NCBI GenBank assembly: GCA_963817335.1
Contig: CAWFNX010000005.1
Location: forward strand, 930,001-994,000
Length of the DNA: 64,000 nt
Reading direction: 5' to 3'
From: AV40 sp963817335
GTDB taxonomy: Bacteria > Verrucomicrobiota > Verrucomicrobiia > Chthoniobacterales > UBA10450
Positions within the stretch are counted from its first letter, which is position 1, and each line of letters begins with the position of its first letter. Of the stretch, positions 35,230 to 43,027 are shown piece by piece. The notes under the pieces were generated by a model. It was not told where the DNA came from. It was given only the letters and a program-made list of their open reading frames with translations, and did not search any database. The translations under genes and the position numbers were made by a program.

Positions 35230-35721
35230 ATGGAGAATGTCGCCACCGATGAAAATTGGAAGATTTGCTTTTCTCAGCTCGCACCCGGCCTGGTGCTTTT
35301 CGCCAGGCAATGGACGCGATCGGCGGCCGACGCGGAAGACGTGGTTCAGGAAGCTTTTGTTAAGTTTTGGCGGAGAAATCACGACATCGGCAATCGGGGA
35401 CTGCTTTACGCGACGGTGCGATCCGTTGCGCTCGATCTTCTTCGCCGGGACAGCCGTCGGGCACGCCGCGAAGCAACAGCTCTTTCCGACGCCGATCAAT
35501 CGGTCCCACCGGCCTTCGACATTGAAGATGATTCGCAGCGCGCTCTGGTCGCTGCGCTCGATCTTTTGCCAGACGAGCAGCGGGAGGTGCTGGTGATGAA
35601 AATTTGGAACGAACTTACCTTCGCTGAAATCGCCGAAGCTCTTGGAATTTCGCAGAACACAGCGGCGTCCCGGTATCGTTACGCCCTGGCCGCCTTGAAA
35701 AAGAATCTGGCATCGACATGA
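35230..35721 (+). CDS. ECF-type sigma factor with downstream anti-sigma-like gene
   Basis: This is a 163-residue ECF sigma factor. Region 2 (about 14-78) includes DAEDVVQEAFVKFW near 34-47 and SVALDLLRRDSRRARRE near 64-80. Region 4 (about 108-158) has LLPDEQREVLVMKIWNELTFAEIAEALGISQNTAASRYRYAL. The ATG follows AAAAGGTC. The gene overlaps the next (ATGA at 35718), which encodes a short membrane protein, and then a PDZ protein. This is a typical arrangement of sigma, anti-sigma and envelope effector, so the regulon probably concerns envelope stress and may include this operon. Confidence 0.92.
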   Translation: MENVATDENWKICFSQLAPGLVLFARQWTRSAADAEDVVQEAFVKFWRRNHDIGNRGLLYATVRSVALDLLRRDSRRARREATALSDADQSVPPAFDIEDDSQRALVAALDLLPDEQREVLVMKIWNELTFAEIAEALGISQNTAASRYRYALAALKKNLAST

Positions 35722-36215
35722 ACGACTTCTCCGAACTTGAAGATCAATTGCGCAAACTGCGGCCGGCAAAGCCATCGCCGGAGTTGTTCACGCGGATCGA
35801 GCGCGCGCTGGCCGACCAGGAGGCTTCACCGTCGACCGCGGGCGTCCTTCCACGCGAGCGACGGTCACGGTTCAGCTGGCTTTCGCTCGGACTTGGCTTG
35901 GCCGCGACCGCAGCGCTGGTGTTGTTCGCGTTTGTCCGTTTTCAACAACCATCCCAAAAAACTCCAAGGTTGGCATCGCTCTCTCCGGCGCCGACACTTT
36001 CAACCGCGCAGTTGGTTCCGACCGGCTTGACTCAGGTTGTTTACCACACCCGCGACGAGGGGCTCGATTTTCCCAACAATTCGTCGGAACCCATGCGTCG
36101 TGTCCGCTCCCAATCCCGCGAGACGTTGCGGTGGCGTAACCCCAAGACTGGCGCAACGCTCCGAATTTCTTATCCGCGGGAAGAAGTTTCACTCACCCCC
36201 ATTTCAGGACAATAA
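35718..36215 (+). CDS. Single-pass membrane protein, probable anti-sigma factor
   Basis: This is a 165-residue protein. A cytoplasmic segment of about 50 residues (MNDFSELEDQLRKLRPAKPSPELFTRIERALAD) is followed by one membrane helix (about 53-71, WLSLGLGLAATAALVLFAF). A periplasmic tail then runs to SLTPISGQ. The size, topology and 4-bp overlap with the sigma gene fit an anti-sigma role. However, no zinc-binding HxxxCxxC motif is present, so it would be of the non-ZAS type. The family is not recognised by sequence. The PDZ gene starts 4 bp after its stop. Confidence 0.7.
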   Translation: MNDFSELEDQLRKLRPAKPSPELFTRIERALADQEASPSTAGVLPRERRSRFSWLSLGLGLAATAALVLFAFVRFQQPSQKTPRLASLSPAPTLSTAQLVPTGLTQVVYHTRDEGLDFPNNSSEPMRRVRSQSRETLRWRNPKTGATLRISYPREEVSLTPISGQ

Positions 36216-36219
36216 AACT

Positions 36220-37416
36220 ATGAAAACAAAATCGATCATCACCATCGCTGCGGTCGTGCTTTTGCCGATTGCCGCATTCGCTCAACCAAATCCGCCCCCA
36301 CCACCTCCTCCGCCGCCCGGGACGCCGCCAACCGGCCCAGTCGGTCCTGGCGGAGACCGCGAACGCCACGAGAAAAAAGTGCCCGTCACTTATCTGGGCG
36401 TCGAGACTTCGGAAGTGCCGCGAGTAGTCAGCGAACAACTCGGGCTGCCGAGAGGTTTCGGTCTGGTGGTGGATTATATCGTTCCGGACGGTCCAGCCGC
36501 CGCGGCCGGCGTTCAGCAGAACGACATTCTCAGAATGCTCAACGACCAAATCCTGACCGAACCGAATCAGCTTTCAAAACTGATTCGCAGTTTTCCCGAA
36601 GGAACGACCGTGACCTTTACCGTGTTGCGCAAAGGGAAAGAGGAAAAGGTTGGCGTGAAATTGTCGAAGAAAGAAGTGTCCGAGCGCTCGGACATGTGGA
36701 GAGGCCATCGTCCGGATTTCAACTTCAACTTTAACGGGCATGACTGGAGCGATTTTGGAATGGGTGATCTGAACAAGGAGATGGAAAAGCTCAAGGAGCG
36801 ACTCGGCGAGGGCAATAATGGAATGATTCACGACGCGGTAATGGCTGCGCAGGCTGAGGCGCAACGCGCCGTGGCTCAACAACGCCGCGACTTGGAACAG
36901 CAGCGGCGCGATGCCGAACAACAGCAGCGGGACATGCAGCAACAAATGCGCGACCAGGCGCGCCAAGTCCGGGAGCAAGCGCGTGAAGCTCGAGATGAAG
37001 CGCGTCGCGCCGCTGGAATCAGTGTTACCCGAAACCAAAACGGCGGCTTGAGCACTACCAAAATCGACATGGGTAAGGCGCAGATCGTTTATTCCGATGA
37101 CAAGGGCGAGCTGCGGGTCGAAAAGATTGATGGCAAGAAAGTGCTGACGGCAAAAGATCCCAAGGGGCTATTGCAATTTAGCGGCCCGGTCGAAACCAAG
37201 GAAGATCTGGACAAGGTTCCGGCCGATGTGCGGCAGCGTTACGAAAAATTGCAGAACAACGATCTGCCGGCGGTGATTTCGGAACATCAATCCGAAATGG
37301 AGAATGACGCCGACGACGAAGATGACGACAACGACGACGCCGACATTCAGTCGATGAATCAGGTGTGCACGAAGCCTGTAGGCCAGCCGGTCAATTACAC
37401 CTTCGTTAAGATTTAA
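36220..37416 (+). CDS. Secreted PDZ-domain protein with Gln/Arg-rich coiled coil
   Basis: This is a 398-residue exported protein. The signal peptide is about 1-21 (IITIAAVVLLPIAAFAQ). A proline run (PNPPPPPPPPPGTPP) follows, then a PDZ domain (about 50-140) with YLGVETSEVPRVVSEQLGLPRGFGLVV and DGPAAAAGVQQNDILRMLNDQ, as in HtrA-type proteins. No protease domain is present. Residues 205-265 form a long Gln/Arg/Glu coiled coil (AQQRRDLEQQRRDAEQQQRDMQQQ). A region about residues 270-375 contains TKIDMGKAQIVYSDDKGELRVEKIDGKK. The end has an acidic DDEDDDNDDAD patch. I start at the ATG at 36220, since the signal peptide begins there. It is third in the sigma/anti-sigma operon and may sense misfolded envelope proteins. 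Confidence 0.8.
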   Translation: MKTKSIITIAAVVLLPIAAFAQPNPPPPPPPPPGTPPTGPVGPGGDRERHEKKVPVTYLGVETSEVPRVVSEQLGLPRGFGLVVDYIVPDGPAAAAGVQQNDILRMLNDQILTEPNQLSKLIRSFPEGTTVTFTVLRKGKEEKVGVKLSKKEVSERSDMWRGHRPDFNFNFNGHDWSDFGMGDLNKEMEKLKERLGEGNNGMIHDAVMAAQAEAQRAVAQQRRDLEQQRRDAEQQQRDMQQQMRDQARQVREQAREARDEARRAAGISVTRNQNGGLSTTKIDMGKAQIVYSDDKGELRVEKIDGKKVLTAKDPKGLLQFSGPVETKEDLDKVPADVRQRYEKLQNNDLPAVISEHQSEMENDADDEDDDNDDADIQSMNQVCTKPVGQPVNYTFVKI

Positions 37417-37448
37417 TTGTCAGGCGGCCAGACTCCGCCAAACGCGAG

Positions 37449-37474
37449 GGTGGAACGCGATCTCCGAGCGCGTT
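37449..37474. repeat. 26-bp palindrome identical (inverted) to 21714-21739
   Basis: This begins GGTGGAACGCG and is the exact reverse complement of the element after the cystathionine beta-synthase gene. A second related stem (GCAGAACGCGCGGCGGAG) follows. A partial GGGGCGGTTGTCCGCC hairpin is also seen at about 37539-37560. The region between the PDZ and porin-like genes thus consists mostly of repeats. Confidence 0.75.
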
Positions 37475-37675
37475 TTGGTTGCAGAACGCGCGGCGGAGTT
37501 TTCCTTGTCGAGGGCTATGGGAATGGAAGGTAAGCCCATATCCAGGGGCGGTTGTCCGCCACATAAGGCGTCGCCGTATATTGAGGCTTGACCAAGGTTT
37601 CTCGATTCGTTAGACGTCCAACTTGCCTTGACTATCCTCCTTGAAAATAAAAGCGTTCGATCTACCAGGAGCGCC

Positions 37676-38941
37676 TTGAATAGCCTGCTCCTCTTGGCAG
37701 TATTTTTGGGTACGCCCATCGCGGCTAACGCCCAAGGCGTCGCCGACACAATTGTCGAAGTTCCGACGGCAAGGCATGGCTCTGCTCTAATCGAAATTCC
37801 AACGGCGCAAACCACAGCGGATTCTGAACCGAACTTGACCGTCGCTGCCGAATTCAAATCGACTAAGAATGTCGTTGAACAAGAGAAGCCTGCGTTCTGG
37901 AGTTGGTACACCGACTTTGGCTACACGTCTGAGTACAATTTCCGGGGAACAGATCTCACTCCAGGTTCTGACGGAGACGTCTATTTCAACGCCCAGGTCA
38001 CAAAATCCAATTTCACGCTGGGATTTTTTGGAATCCATCAATTGGGCGATGCACATGTGGAAAGTTGGTCGATAGGAGAAGGCGGCGGCAGCGCCGGCGC
38101 TAAGGGGACAGGTGGTGGTAATCTGTTCGGGAACTACATGCGACTTCCGTTTACAACGCAGACCGAATTCAACGAGCTCGATGCGTTTCTGTCTTATAAA
38201 TTCACAGCCGGCCCAATCGATATTACGATCGGCAACATCGGTTTCTTTATCGAGCGGAGAGCTACTACTTTTGAGACCGACGTAGCACCTCCCGGATTCA
38301 TTTGGGTAATTCCGCCCACTCTAACCCGATTCCGAACGGTGGGGCCCGATCCAACCGTGCAGAATGAGCAATTCGATCGAGCATATATTCGCTTGAGTAC
38401 AAGAAAACTCTCAAAATTCGTGACGCCTTCGCTGACATACTATCAAAACCTGTACAGCAGTGGGAGCGAACCTAAGAATGGTGGCTTCATAGCTTATAAA
38501 GCCTTTACGACCGTAAATCCTCCATTCCTTCCGCCGGGGACGTATGTCCCAGTTAACCCTAGACCGTTCAATGAGAGAAACCCGGAAGCACATGGTGGAT
38601 ATCTGGAAGGGCGCGTCAATGGCAACTTTCCACTCACCAGCTGGGTGGACTTCGATCCGTTCGCCCTGGTATCCGTAAGTTTTCGCGACCGCATCGAGCC
38701 GGGGGGGGCAAATCCTTACGGCGGACATCCGCTTACTGGCTGGAATCACGTTGAAGTTGGTGCCAAATTGCCCATTCACTTGCTTCATTTGGGCGGTTTC
38801 TCGAGCGAGATATGGGCTCCGCCAGATGCACATCTCTACTTTACTCCATTTGGACACTATGCCTATCACATTTCGAATCCGCCTCCGGGAACGGATCGGG
38901 ACGAATGGTGGGGCGGCGCGGAATTCGAGCTAACCTTCTAG
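37676..38941 (+). CDS. Outer-membrane porin-like protein (TorF-like)
   Basis: This is a protein of about 421 residues with a signal peptide (MNSLLLLAVFLGTPIAANAQG from a TTG at 37676). AGGAG lies 4 bp before that TTG and supports it; a TTG at 37628 would add 16 residues. The mature protein is beta-rich with alternating aromatic strands: FWSWYTDFGYTSEYNFRGTDL, VYFNAQVTKSNFTLGFFGIHQL, YLEGRVNGNFPLTSWVDFDPFALVSVSFR. It closes WWGGAEFELTF with a C-terminal Phe, the outer-membrane barrel signature. The Y-x-F-R-G-x-D-L start resembles the TorF family of putative porins, but I am not certain. A role in solute entry is inferred. It is monocistronic, with repeats upstream. Confidence 0.7.
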   Translation: MNSLLLLAVFLGTPIAANAQGVADTIVEVPTARHGSALIEIPTAQTTADSEPNLTVAAEFKSTKNVVEQEKPAFWSWYTDFGYTSEYNFRGTDLTPGSDGDVYFNAQVTKSNFTLGFFGIHQLGDAHVESWSIGEGGGSAGAKGTGGGNLFGNYMRLPFTTQTEFNELDAFLSYKFTAGPIDITIGNIGFFIERRATTFETDVAPPGFIWVIPPTLTRFRTVGPDPTVQNEQFDRAYIRLSTRKLSKFVTPSLTYYQNLYSSGSEPKNGGFIAYKAFTTVNPPFLPPGTYVPVNPRPFNERNPEAHGGYLEGRVNGNFPLTSWVDFDPFALVSVSFRDRIEPGGANPYGGHPLTGWNHVEVGAKLPIHLLHLGGFSSEIWAPPDAHLYFTPFGHYAYHISNPPPGTDRDEWWGGAEFELTF

Positions 38942-38979
38942 TTTCAGTTCGGCGATTTAGGATCGGACCGCCGACAATC

Positions 38980-39252
38980 CTAATCACCGGGTGCACCCGG
39001 CCACCAAGGTCGCGCATATAGGTGCGAATAGTAGCTCGTTCTCCAGTCGGCCGCTGATAGTTTGAGACCGCGTCCTGGAAGCTTTGCTCTGGTGGTTTTC
39101 ATTGCAGCTTTGTTACGTTGTGATTCTGATTGTTTGAACGGCGAACTTTCTTTGCGGAGACCGAGTGAATCATCGCCCGCATAGGACGCAGTCACGCTCA
39201 AGACAAAAAGCGGCGCGACAATCGCTGCTAAAAATTTGAAACTAGTTTTCAT
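38980..39252 (-). CDS. Small secreted protein coupled to the kinase upstream
   Basis: This is a 90-residue protein with a signal peptide (MKTSFKFLAAIVAPLFVLSVTASYA, cleaved about after 25). The mature peptide is basic and of about 65 residues (SLGLRKESSPFKQSESQRNKAAMKTTRAK ... YSHLYARPWWPGAPGD). It starts 3 bp after the stop of the kinase gene, with GGGGGA as ribosome site inside the kinase's last codons, so the two are one operon. No known family. The end is tryptophan/proline-rich. The palindrome CCGGGTGCACCCGG (about 38987-39001) lies within its 3' end. Confidence 0.7.
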   Translation of the reverse strand: MKTSFKFLAAIVAPLFVLSVTASYAGDDSLGLRKESSPFKQSESQRNKAAMKTTRAKLPGRGLKLSAADWRTSYYSHLYARPWWPGAPGD

Positions 39253-39255
39253 ATT

Positions 39256-41394
39256 CTATCCCCCTGGAGCGCTGCCTTCGAACTCTGACCGTCGCCGTTG
39301 TTGACTGTCGGTTTTAACCGGCGGTTTGGCAACGGATTTCGGAGCCGGCGGAACGTCAGTCGGCGGCGCCGCTGTTTTTTGGGTTGCCCTGGACCTATTG
39401 CGCACAGCTCTTTTGACAACCGGGGTTTGTTCTCGTTCAGGGCTCTTGACCGCTGGTTTACTCACCCCGTCAGCTGTGACCGTTGCCGTGGAGGCTATCG
39501 GCGGCGTGATCCGGCGCAGTATAACTGTGCCTTGAGCCGCAATTTCCCCGTCTATGACGTCTATATCGCGCTCTTCGGTAACATAGTCCGGTAGCGCGAT
39601 CTGAAGGTGGTGTCTGCCTGGGGGAAGATTGGAAATCGATGCGGGACTTACGTTCACCATTGAGCCGTCGACAATTACTTTTGCGCCCGAGGGATCAGTG
39701 TCGATCGACAAACCACCTTGAGGCGGCGGTGGAAGTGGCTTCGATTCTACGAGTGGCGGTGCGGGAGGCTGAACTGGAGCTGCCGGCTTAGCGACGCGGG
39801 GTTCGACCAGCCCAAATCCGCCTTGGGTTTTCGGAGCTTGGTTAACCGGCGGCGCAGGCTTTTGTTGTGCGATCTGTCTCGGCGCCGGCGGTATTCGGAT
39901 TGCGAAAAACCAAATCAAAGCAGCCACGATGGTCGCTGGGATTAATGTAATCGCTGTTCCGAAAAGTGTCTCCCGGCCAAGAACCCGCGCGCCGGCGGCG
40001 AATTTCGGGGCCGCAACCTGGCTGCTCTCAATGATGGCGGCTCCGGTGCTACGAGATGCCCGCAACAACACGGGAATCGCGGCGGCAGTGGACCTGACCA
40101 TCAGCTTGATAGGCGTGACCACGAGAAACACGCCGCCGCGGATCAGTGCGCCGGCAGCGGCAACGATCGCACTTCCCAACGCCGCAACATCGCTTGCGAC
40201 TAACGAACCGAACCAAGCCAACCCATGTGAGATGCCAACGAGAATGGCGACAATCCTCCGCACAATCCCCTGACCTGCGCTTCGAAGTTCGCGTCCGAAC
40301 GCTAAGCTACCCGCGGATATGGCAAGTCCCGCATTGCGAAATCTATGCTGGCTTTCTCGCTTGGTTCGGGGACGGGTCGCTGATGTTGGAGGACGAGTCT
40401 TGCGCGTAGCTTCACGCGTTCCAGGGCGTGTTCCGGGCTTGGTTTCGCTGGTCTTTCGGGAGGGAAATGAGAGCCAGTCGCTGATTCGATTGGTTTCTTT
40501 TTCCGGCGGAGCCCTGAGGAACTCGACGATCTCGAGAGCGGATTGCGGCCGGAGAGCCGGGTCCTTTTGCAAGCAAGCTGCAATGACTTCTTCCCAAATT
40601 GGATCGATTGGTTCTCCATCGACGATATCAAGCTCTTCCCGACGAAAGCTCATCGGCGGCGGAGTTCTTTCGTGAACTTGTCGGTCTACGTTACCCGAAT
40701 AAAACGGGGGCTTGCTGGTGAGCAACTCGTAGAACGTGGCGCCGAACGAATAAATATCATCCAAATGACTTGCTCTTGCGCCATCGAGTTGCTGTGGACT
40801 CATGTAAACGAGCGTCCCGCTGGTATGACGGCGCAACGTCATCATGCTTACTGAGTCGCTTAAGCTGCGAGCGATTCCAAAATCGGCCACCTTCAAATCG
40901 CCGCGCAAGTTTACCATCAAGTTCGACGGTTTGAGGTCCCGGTGCACTACCCGCGCATGAGTATGAGCATAATCGAGCGCTTCACACAGCTGGTTTGTCC
41001 AATTGCCCAGCTCCCAGCACTCGAAAACCTTTTTGGGGCGGTCAACTCGAACGTTCGAGAGGGTGTCTCCGTCGACAAACTCCATCGAAATACACGCTGC
41101 ATTCTCGTCATAAACAAAATCATATATCCGGACGATGTTCTTGTGGGTAAGCTCGAGGCTGCGATTTGTCTCCTGCTTTAGATCGCTAAGCATGGCGCGA
41201 TCGAAGACGACCATTTCAGGCAAAAATTTGAGCGCGACTTCGCGCTCTAACACCTCATCCCGTGCTAACCACACGACCCCCATGCCGCCACGGCCAAGAA
41301 TGCGCTTCAAGTTGTAGCGGTTGAACAGCTTTTGTCCGGAGACAAAATCACGTACCGTCGCCTCCAGCGTGCCGCCCGGGGGCTGCAAATTCAC
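39256..41394 (-). CDS. Ser/Thr protein kinase with C-terminal PEGA domain
   Basis: This is a 712-residue membrane kinase of the PknB/Hanks type. The kinase domain (about 27-290) has G-loop LGRGGMGVVW, Lys56 in VALKF, HRDLKPSN at 151-158 and DFGIARSLSD at 171-180, all intact. A basic linker (about 310-345), two or more hydrophobic stretches (380-430, 480-500: TLIPATIVAALIWFFAIRIP) and a proline-rich spacer lead to a PEGA domain (about 555-625, LSIDTDPSGAKVIVDGSMVNVSPASISNL). PEGA domains bind surface carbohydrate in other proteins. The N-terminus (MNLQPPGG) aligns exactly with that of the second kinase at 43028. A small secreted protein gene follows at 3 bp. Confidence 0.92.
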   Translation of the reverse strand: MNLQPPGGTLEATVRDFVSGQKLFNRYNLKRILGRGGMGVVWLARDEVLEREVALKFLPEMVVFDRAMLSDLKQETNRSLELTHKNIVRIYDFVYDENAACISMEFVDGDTLSNVRVDRPKKVFECWELGNWTNQLCEALDYAHTHARVVHRDLKPSNLMVNLRGDLKVADFGIARSLSDSVSMMTLRRHTSGTLVYMSPQQLDGARASHLDDIYSFGATFYELLTSKPPFYSGNVDRQVHERTPPPMSFRREELDIVDGEPIDPIWEEVIAACLQKDPALRPQSALEIVEFLRAPPEKETNRISDWLSFPSRKTSETKPGTRPGTREATRKTRPPTSATRPRTKRESQHRFRNAGLAISAGSLAFGRELRSAGQGIVRRIVAILVGISHGLAWFGSLVASDVAALGSAIVAAAGALIRGGVFLVVTPIKLMVRSTAAAIPVLLRASRSTGAAIIESSQVAAPKFAAGARVLGRETLFGTAITLIPATIVAALIWFFAIRIPPAPRQIAQQKPAPPVNQAPKTQGGFGLVEPRVAKPAAPVQPPAPPLVESKPLPPPPQGGLSIDTDPSGAKVIVDGSMVNVSPASISNLPPGRHHLQIALPDYVTEERDIDVIDGEIAAQGTVILRRITPPIASTATVTADGVSKPAVKSPEREQTPVVKRAVRNRSRATQKTAAPPTDVPPAPKSVAKPPVKTDSQQRRRSEFEGSAPGG

Positions 41395-41590
41395 GTAGAG
41401 ACCCTAACAACTTCAGATGGCAAAATAAAGGGCAAAAGTAGTCGACCCCCTTAGAAGAGTTTCCTTGTCGGTCTAATCCACGGAGATTTATAACCAAAAC
41501 GGTGGAAATAAGTCGTCGTTACCGATCCAGGCAACAAATCTCATCCTCGCAGCTCAACTTCATCCCTGAAACTCCGGAGAATGAGTTGGG

Positions 41591-42484
41591 ATGGTTATTA
41601 TTAATCACGCAGTGACGACCGAAGGCGAATTAGAACACCCCGTTGCTGCCTGGCTGGAAAGTGGCGGCCAAAAACTCCCGATACGCGGCGACTGTTCGTT
41701 GGGCAGATCCTCAAAAAACAGCATCGTGGTTGATTCCCAAAAGGTCTCACGCCGGCATGCCATTATCAATGTCCAGAATATTGGCGAGTTTTGGTTGATC
41801 GATTTGGGAAGCAGCAATGGCACTTATTTAAATGGCCGCAGAATCCATCAACCCATCAAACTTTCCGATCAAGACCAAGTGATTATTGGTGATCAGACCT
41901 TCATTTTCTACCAGCCCGAGCAAATTACCGATGAATACCGCAGGACCATTGCGGAACGTACCGTTCGCCAAATCGAAAACATTCCGTGTTGGCTTCTGGT
42001 AGCAGACATCGAAAATTTCACACCGCTGAGCCAATCCTTGAACAGTGATCAATTGGCAGAATTAATTGGCGGTTGGGTCGCCAAGTGCAAAGAGCTTATT
42101 GAGAGCCACCAAGGCATCATAGATAAGTATCTTGGTGATGGTTTCCTCGCCCATTGGCGTGACGATCCAGCGAAGACAAAGAGCGTCGCGGGCGCGCTTG
42201 AAAAACTCAAAGAAGCGCAAGCGAAGAATGAACCGCGTTTTCGTCTTGCCTTGCATTTTGGTTCCGTTGCGATTGGCGGCGTGCCATCGATGGGCGAGGA
42301 GAGCCTGATGGGCAAGGAAGTGAATTTCGTGTTTCGAATGGAAAAGCTCGCTGGTTCGTTAGGCATCGCCGTTCTTACGAGTGCGGCTGGCCAATCGAAA
42401 TTGAAATCAATGATTAAATGCGAACCCGCAGGCGCCCACGAGCTCAAAGGCTTCGAAGGCAAACACGAGTTCTTCAGCTGCTAG
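41591..42484 (+). CDS. FHA-domain class III adenylate/guanylate cyclase
   Basis: This is a 297-residue soluble protein. The FHA domain (about 25-108) has GRSS at 38-41, SRRH at 53-56, and GSSNGTYLNG at 73-82, so it should bind phosphothreonine. The class III cyclase domain (about 132-295) has the metal aspartates Asp139 (VADIENFT) and Asp183 (KYLGDGF), with Asn245 and Arg249 in GKEVNFVFR as transition-state residues. It thus looks catalytically competent for cAMP or cGMP. It lies between two Ser/Thr kinase genes on the other strand, so a kinase product could bind the FHA domain. The gene converges on 42481 and shares a CTAG in which both stop codons lie. Confidence 0.9.
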   Translation: MVIINHAVTTEGELEHPVAAWLESGGQKLPIRGDCSLGRSSKNSIVVDSQKVSRRHAIINVQNIGEFWLIDLGSSNGTYLNGRRIHQPIKLSDQDQVIIGDQTFIFYQPEQITDEYRRTIAERTVRQIENIPCWLLVADIENFTPLSQSLNSDQLAELIGGWVAKCKELIESHQGIIDKYLGDGFLAHWRDDPAKTKSVAGALEKLKEAQAKNEPRFRLALHFGSVAIGGVPSMGEESLMGKEVNFVFRMEKLAGSLGIAVLTSAAGQSKLKSMIKCEPAGAHELKGFEGKHEFFSC

Positions 42485-43026
42485 TTCGACGGAGGCACGC
42501 GCTTTCCCTTTTTCCTGGGGCCAGGCGGCGTTAGAGCGTCATAACCGTTTGCCTGCACGCGTTTGAATGTCGCCGTTGTTGTTGTGCCGGCAAAGATCCG
42601 GGTAACGAGTGCTGTTTGTCCGTCTGGATTGAGTCTCATTGTCCACGCGATTGCGTCCTTGGCTCCGCCGGTCCAGGACAGCATTTTGCCGTCGTAAGTC
42701 AGTGGGCGATTGCCGGCCGACAGCCTTAGGACTTGTTGGATGAATGTCCCGTCCGAATTGACGACCAGCGTCACATCAACATCTCCAGGTCTTTGCATTT
42801 TGATTCTGCCAGTCCATGTTCCGGCAAACAGTGCCCGCCCAGTTTGCCTCGGGGACGCGGATTGGATCGTACCAGGTGAAGGCGACTCCTTTGTGCGTGC
42901 TTCCGGAGTTGGTGTCGGCGAAGGGCTTTCTGAGATTTCCTGGATTGGCGCGGGGAGACGATGCGCGAAGAGTAAGATCAGCCCTGCCGTGAACAAACAG
43001 CGAGAAGGAATTCGCAACGTTGCCAT
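42481..43026 (-). CDS. Small secreted protein coupled to the second kinase
   Basis: This is a protein of about 181 residues with a signal peptide (MATLRIPSRCLFTAGLILLFAHRLPA). A Ser/Pro/Thr-rich linker (ESPSPTPTPEARTKESPSPG) precedes a domain of about 90 residues: FAGTWTGRIKMQRPGDVDVTLVV, then LSWTGGAKDAIAWTMRLNPDGQTALVTRIF. This resembles in order the repeats at the end of the kinase upstream (G-T-x-x-G-x-I, W-x-x-x-x-L-x-x-D-x-x-T-A). The ATG at 43026 is 1 bp after the kinase stop, so they are one operon. No known family. An upstream in-frame start lies within the kinase gene and is rejected. Confidence 0.75.
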   Translation of the reverse strand: MATLRIPSRCLFTAGLILLFAHRLPAPIQEISESPSPTPTPEARTKESPSPGTIQSASPRQTGRALFAGTWTGRIKMQRPGDVDVTLVVNSDGTFIQQVLRLSAGNRPLTYDGKMLSWTGGAKDAIAWTMRLNPDGQTALVTRIFAGTTTTATFKRVQANGYDALTPPGPRKKGKRVPPSN

Positions 43027-43027
43027 A

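Noticed and set aside
38942..39003. Inverted repeat GATTTAGGATC...AATCCTAATC as a terminator for the porin-like gene
   Set aside because: The arms are imperfect, there is no T-run, and part lies in the next gene. Not strong enough to call.
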